From Competibacter_A sp037045685 (GTDB taxonomy: Bacteria > Pseudomonadota > Gammaproteobacteria > Competibacterales > Competibacteraceae): a stretch of DNA of 64,000 nt. Position 1 is the first letter of the stretch; every line of letters begins with the position of its first letter. A program made the position numbers and the translations under genes. Shown here piece after piece: positions 62,684-64,000 of this stretch. The notes under the pieces were generated by a model that did not search any database, had not been told where the DNA came from, and saw nothing but the letters and a program-made list of their open reading frames with translations. Location: assembly GCA_037045685.1 (NCBI GenBank), contig JBAOII010000005.1, positions 62,001 to 126,000 of the forward strand, in the 5' to 3' direction.

Positions 62684-63046
62684 TTAGCGAGCTAATACCT
62701 GAAGCTGCCGCTTGGTCAGAAACGCATCGAGCAAGGTCTTGATGACGTGTTTGTCGTCTTCCGATAACCGCTCGACTTCCTGAAACTGCTGGAGCAGTTC
62801 CCGATCTGAAAACTTCGCCTTCGCGGCTGCTTCGACGCTTCCCTCCAACAAGTAATCGCTGCTCACGCCCAAGGCGTCGGCCAGGCGTTTGAGCGTATCC
62901 CCGCCGGGCCGAGACGCGCCGCGCTCGAAGCGTCCGATATGGGTGTAATGCAATTCCGCCCGCTGACCCAATTCAGTCTGCGACAGATTGTTCTGTTTGC
63001 GCAGCGCGCGTAGCCGCTGAGCAAAATTATCCGGTATGTCGGCCAT
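62684..63046 (-). CDS. XRE-family transcriptional regulator
   Basis: A 120-residue regulator. The helix-turn-helix is FAQRLRALRKQNNLSQTELG, with HYTHIGRFERGASRPGGDTL and KRLADALGVSSDYLLEG typical of XRE proteins. The C-terminal part (REL LQQFQEVERLSEDDKHVI in outline) is helical and may form the dimer. ATG 63046 was chosen over an upstream start at 63115 because MADIPDNFAQ fits the family start. It stands 16 bp before the PIN antitoxin gene in the same direction, but whether it controls that pair is not known. Confidence 0.83.
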   Translation of the reverse strand: MADIPDNFAQRLRALRKQNNLSQTELGQRAELHYTHIGRFERGASRPGGDTLKRLADALGVSSDYLLEGSVEAAAKAKFSDRELLQQFQEVERLSEDDKHVIKTLLDAFLTKRQLQVLAR

Positions 63047-63284
63047 ATCCAGCACCCCAGTCACCGAAAAGAGGTTGAATCGTGTCACGTTGTCGGATTT
63101 AGACCTCAAAATCAACGCTTATGTGCAGGATTATCGCGTATAGCTGCTTGACACGGCATCCGCCGCCGACACTGCCAAGGCTGTCCGCTCTTTCACAATC
63201 CACCGCTCTCCCGCCCGCGCGGTTCCCGAAACCGCGTCCGGCCCACCGCCTTCTATTGATTGATAGGTCTTTTTCTGAAAGAGT
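63047..63284. other. gap between XRE regulator and IS481-type transposase
   Basis: No independent gene. The part nearest the transposase holds its out-of-frame C-terminal codons (to about 63260); the remainder probably contains the promoter of the XRE gene and the end of the insertion element. Confidence 0.45.
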
Positions 63285-64000
63285 TTAGGTTTGATCCGGT
63301 AGTACTCCTGGAGCTTGGCGAATGGGCGTGACATGGCCGAGGTTCTTCTGGGGGATGTGTTGATTATAGAGGTGGAGATAGCGTTGCAAGGTGGTTTCCA
63401 GGTGACGGGCGGAGGCGAAGGTGGTGGTTTTCAACACCTCGGCGACGCGGCCGTTGAAGCGTTCGATCATGCCGTTGGTCTGCGGATGCCGGGGCTTGAT
63501 CAGCCGGTGCTGGATGCCGTGCGCGGCGCAGGTTTGATCGAAGGCGTGTTGGCCGGTCGGTTCGCGCTCGCCGGTGGCGCAGAAGCGGTCGGTGAACTCC
63601 TTGCCGTTGTCGGTCAACACCGTGCGGATCACGAACGGGGCCTTGGCGTGCAAGCGTTCCAGGAAGCCGGCGGCGGTGGCGGCCGTTTTGTCGGGTCGGA
63701 TCTCGAAGTAAACCCAGCGGCTGGCCCGGTCGATGGCGGCGATCAGATAGCGGTGTTCGGCCTCGTCCGGCATCCGGGGCAGGTATTTCACATCGACGTG
63801 CACGAAGCCCGGCTCGTAATCCTTGAAGGTCTTGGGCAGCGGGGGGTTGCCTTCTGCCTCCGGCAGCAGGTCGGCCAGCCGGGCCACGCCGTGGCGGCGC
63901 AGACAGCGATCCAACGCCGAGCGCGACAGCGCCGGACAGACGAACTCGCGAGCCACCACCAGCAGGTCGTCCAGCGGCAACAGCAGCAGCTTGCGCAACT
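63285..64000 (-). CDS. IS481-type transposase (5' end beyond window, frameshifted end)
   Basis: Part of a DDE transposase of the IS481/IS3-like integrase class. Visible are VHVDVKYLPRMPDEAEHRYL (first Asp), VLTDNGKEFTDRFC (second Asp), IQHRLIKPRHPQTNGMIERF (Glu) and HLYNQHIPQKNLGHVTP. The gene enters from the right edge. After HVTPI the given frame stops soon at 63285, while the next frame supplies AKLQEYYRIKPKLFQKKTYQ, the expected end. One extra base near 63326 explains this. Element ends were not found. Confidence 0.85.
   Translation of the reverse strand, partial: LRKLLLLPLDDLLVVAREFVCPALSRSALDRCLRRHGVARLADLLPEAEGNPPLPKTFKDYEPGFVHVDVKYLPRMPDEAEHRYLIAAIDRASRWVYFEIRPDKTAATAAGFLERLHAKAPFVIRTVLTDNGKEFTDRFCATGEREPTGQHAFDQTCAAHGIQHRLIKPRHPQTNGMIERFNGRVAEVLKTTTFASARHLETTLQRYLHLYNQHIPQKNLGHVTPIRQAPGVLPDQT

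Noticed and set aside
54800..64000. Prophage or integrative element
   Set aside because: No integrase, structural or packaging genes; insertion sequences and toxin cassettes explain the region.

Overview
The window is a GC-rich bacterial chromosome segment. Its gene order (rpsF-priB-rpsR-DUF2232-rplI-dnaB-alr-radA, aat-bpt, a FimV-like protein, cobUTCS) points to a gammaproteobacterium. The genus cannot be fixed from sequence reading alone; a Competibacter-, purple-sulfur- or methanotroph-like relative would fit, but that is inference.

Positions 1-54800 are mostly ordinary chromosome. 1-9830: partial alpha/beta hydrolase, two PilZ proteins, xseA, divergent guaB-guaA, a hybrid sensor kinase, tadA, a membrane TPR-like protein and tRNA-Ser(CGA). 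9840-16350: leftward block radA-alr-dnaB-rplI-DUF2232-rpsR-priB-rpsF (DNA repair, cell wall, replication, ribosome). 16629-20463: a frameshifted methyltransferase, then cobU-cobT-cobC-cobS, coupled by ATGA overlaps, for cobalamin nucleotide-loop assembly. 20554-25040: a palindromic operator and a two-gene RND efflux system whose pump carries an in-frame 45-bp tandem repeat. 25160-28355: an AT-richer ExeA-type ATPase and a TAXI solute-binding protein. 28375-30978: N-end-rule transferases bpt and aat and an acyltransferase-like protein. 31226-37675: ftsK (split by a frameshift), an Old Yellow Enzyme and a TonB-dependent receptor. 38048-47675: PPi-dependent phosphofructokinase, an ACP/fatty-acyl-AMP ligase/acyltransferase fusion, a FimV-like protein, a secreted protein and an acyl-CoA ligase. 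47961-54817: an SBBP-repeat surface protein, two Uma2 proteins, thrC, and a zeta-like toxin with a small coupled upstream gene.

Positions 54866-64000 are an accessory region. It holds three Rhs tip/C-terminal fragments. Two of them (54866 and 59773) are a ~950-bp direct duplication in which the Rhs tails have decayed by different indels while a 42-codon membrane-protein gene starting in the tail stop (TAATG) stays open in both copies. The middle fragment has a different tail. Two apparently identical ISL3-family elements (1328 bp; clear 8-bp target duplication on the first) sit between them. To the right are a broken RelE/ParE-type toxin-antitoxin pair, a PIN toxin-antitoxin pair whose toxin is split near its 3' end by a 620-bp IS200/IS605-type element, an XRE regulator and a partial IS481-type transposase.

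Five genes (methyltransferase, ftsK, OYE, parE-like, IS481 transposase) are each broken by what reads as one extra base. This suggests either insertion errors in the assembly or an unexplained common cause.
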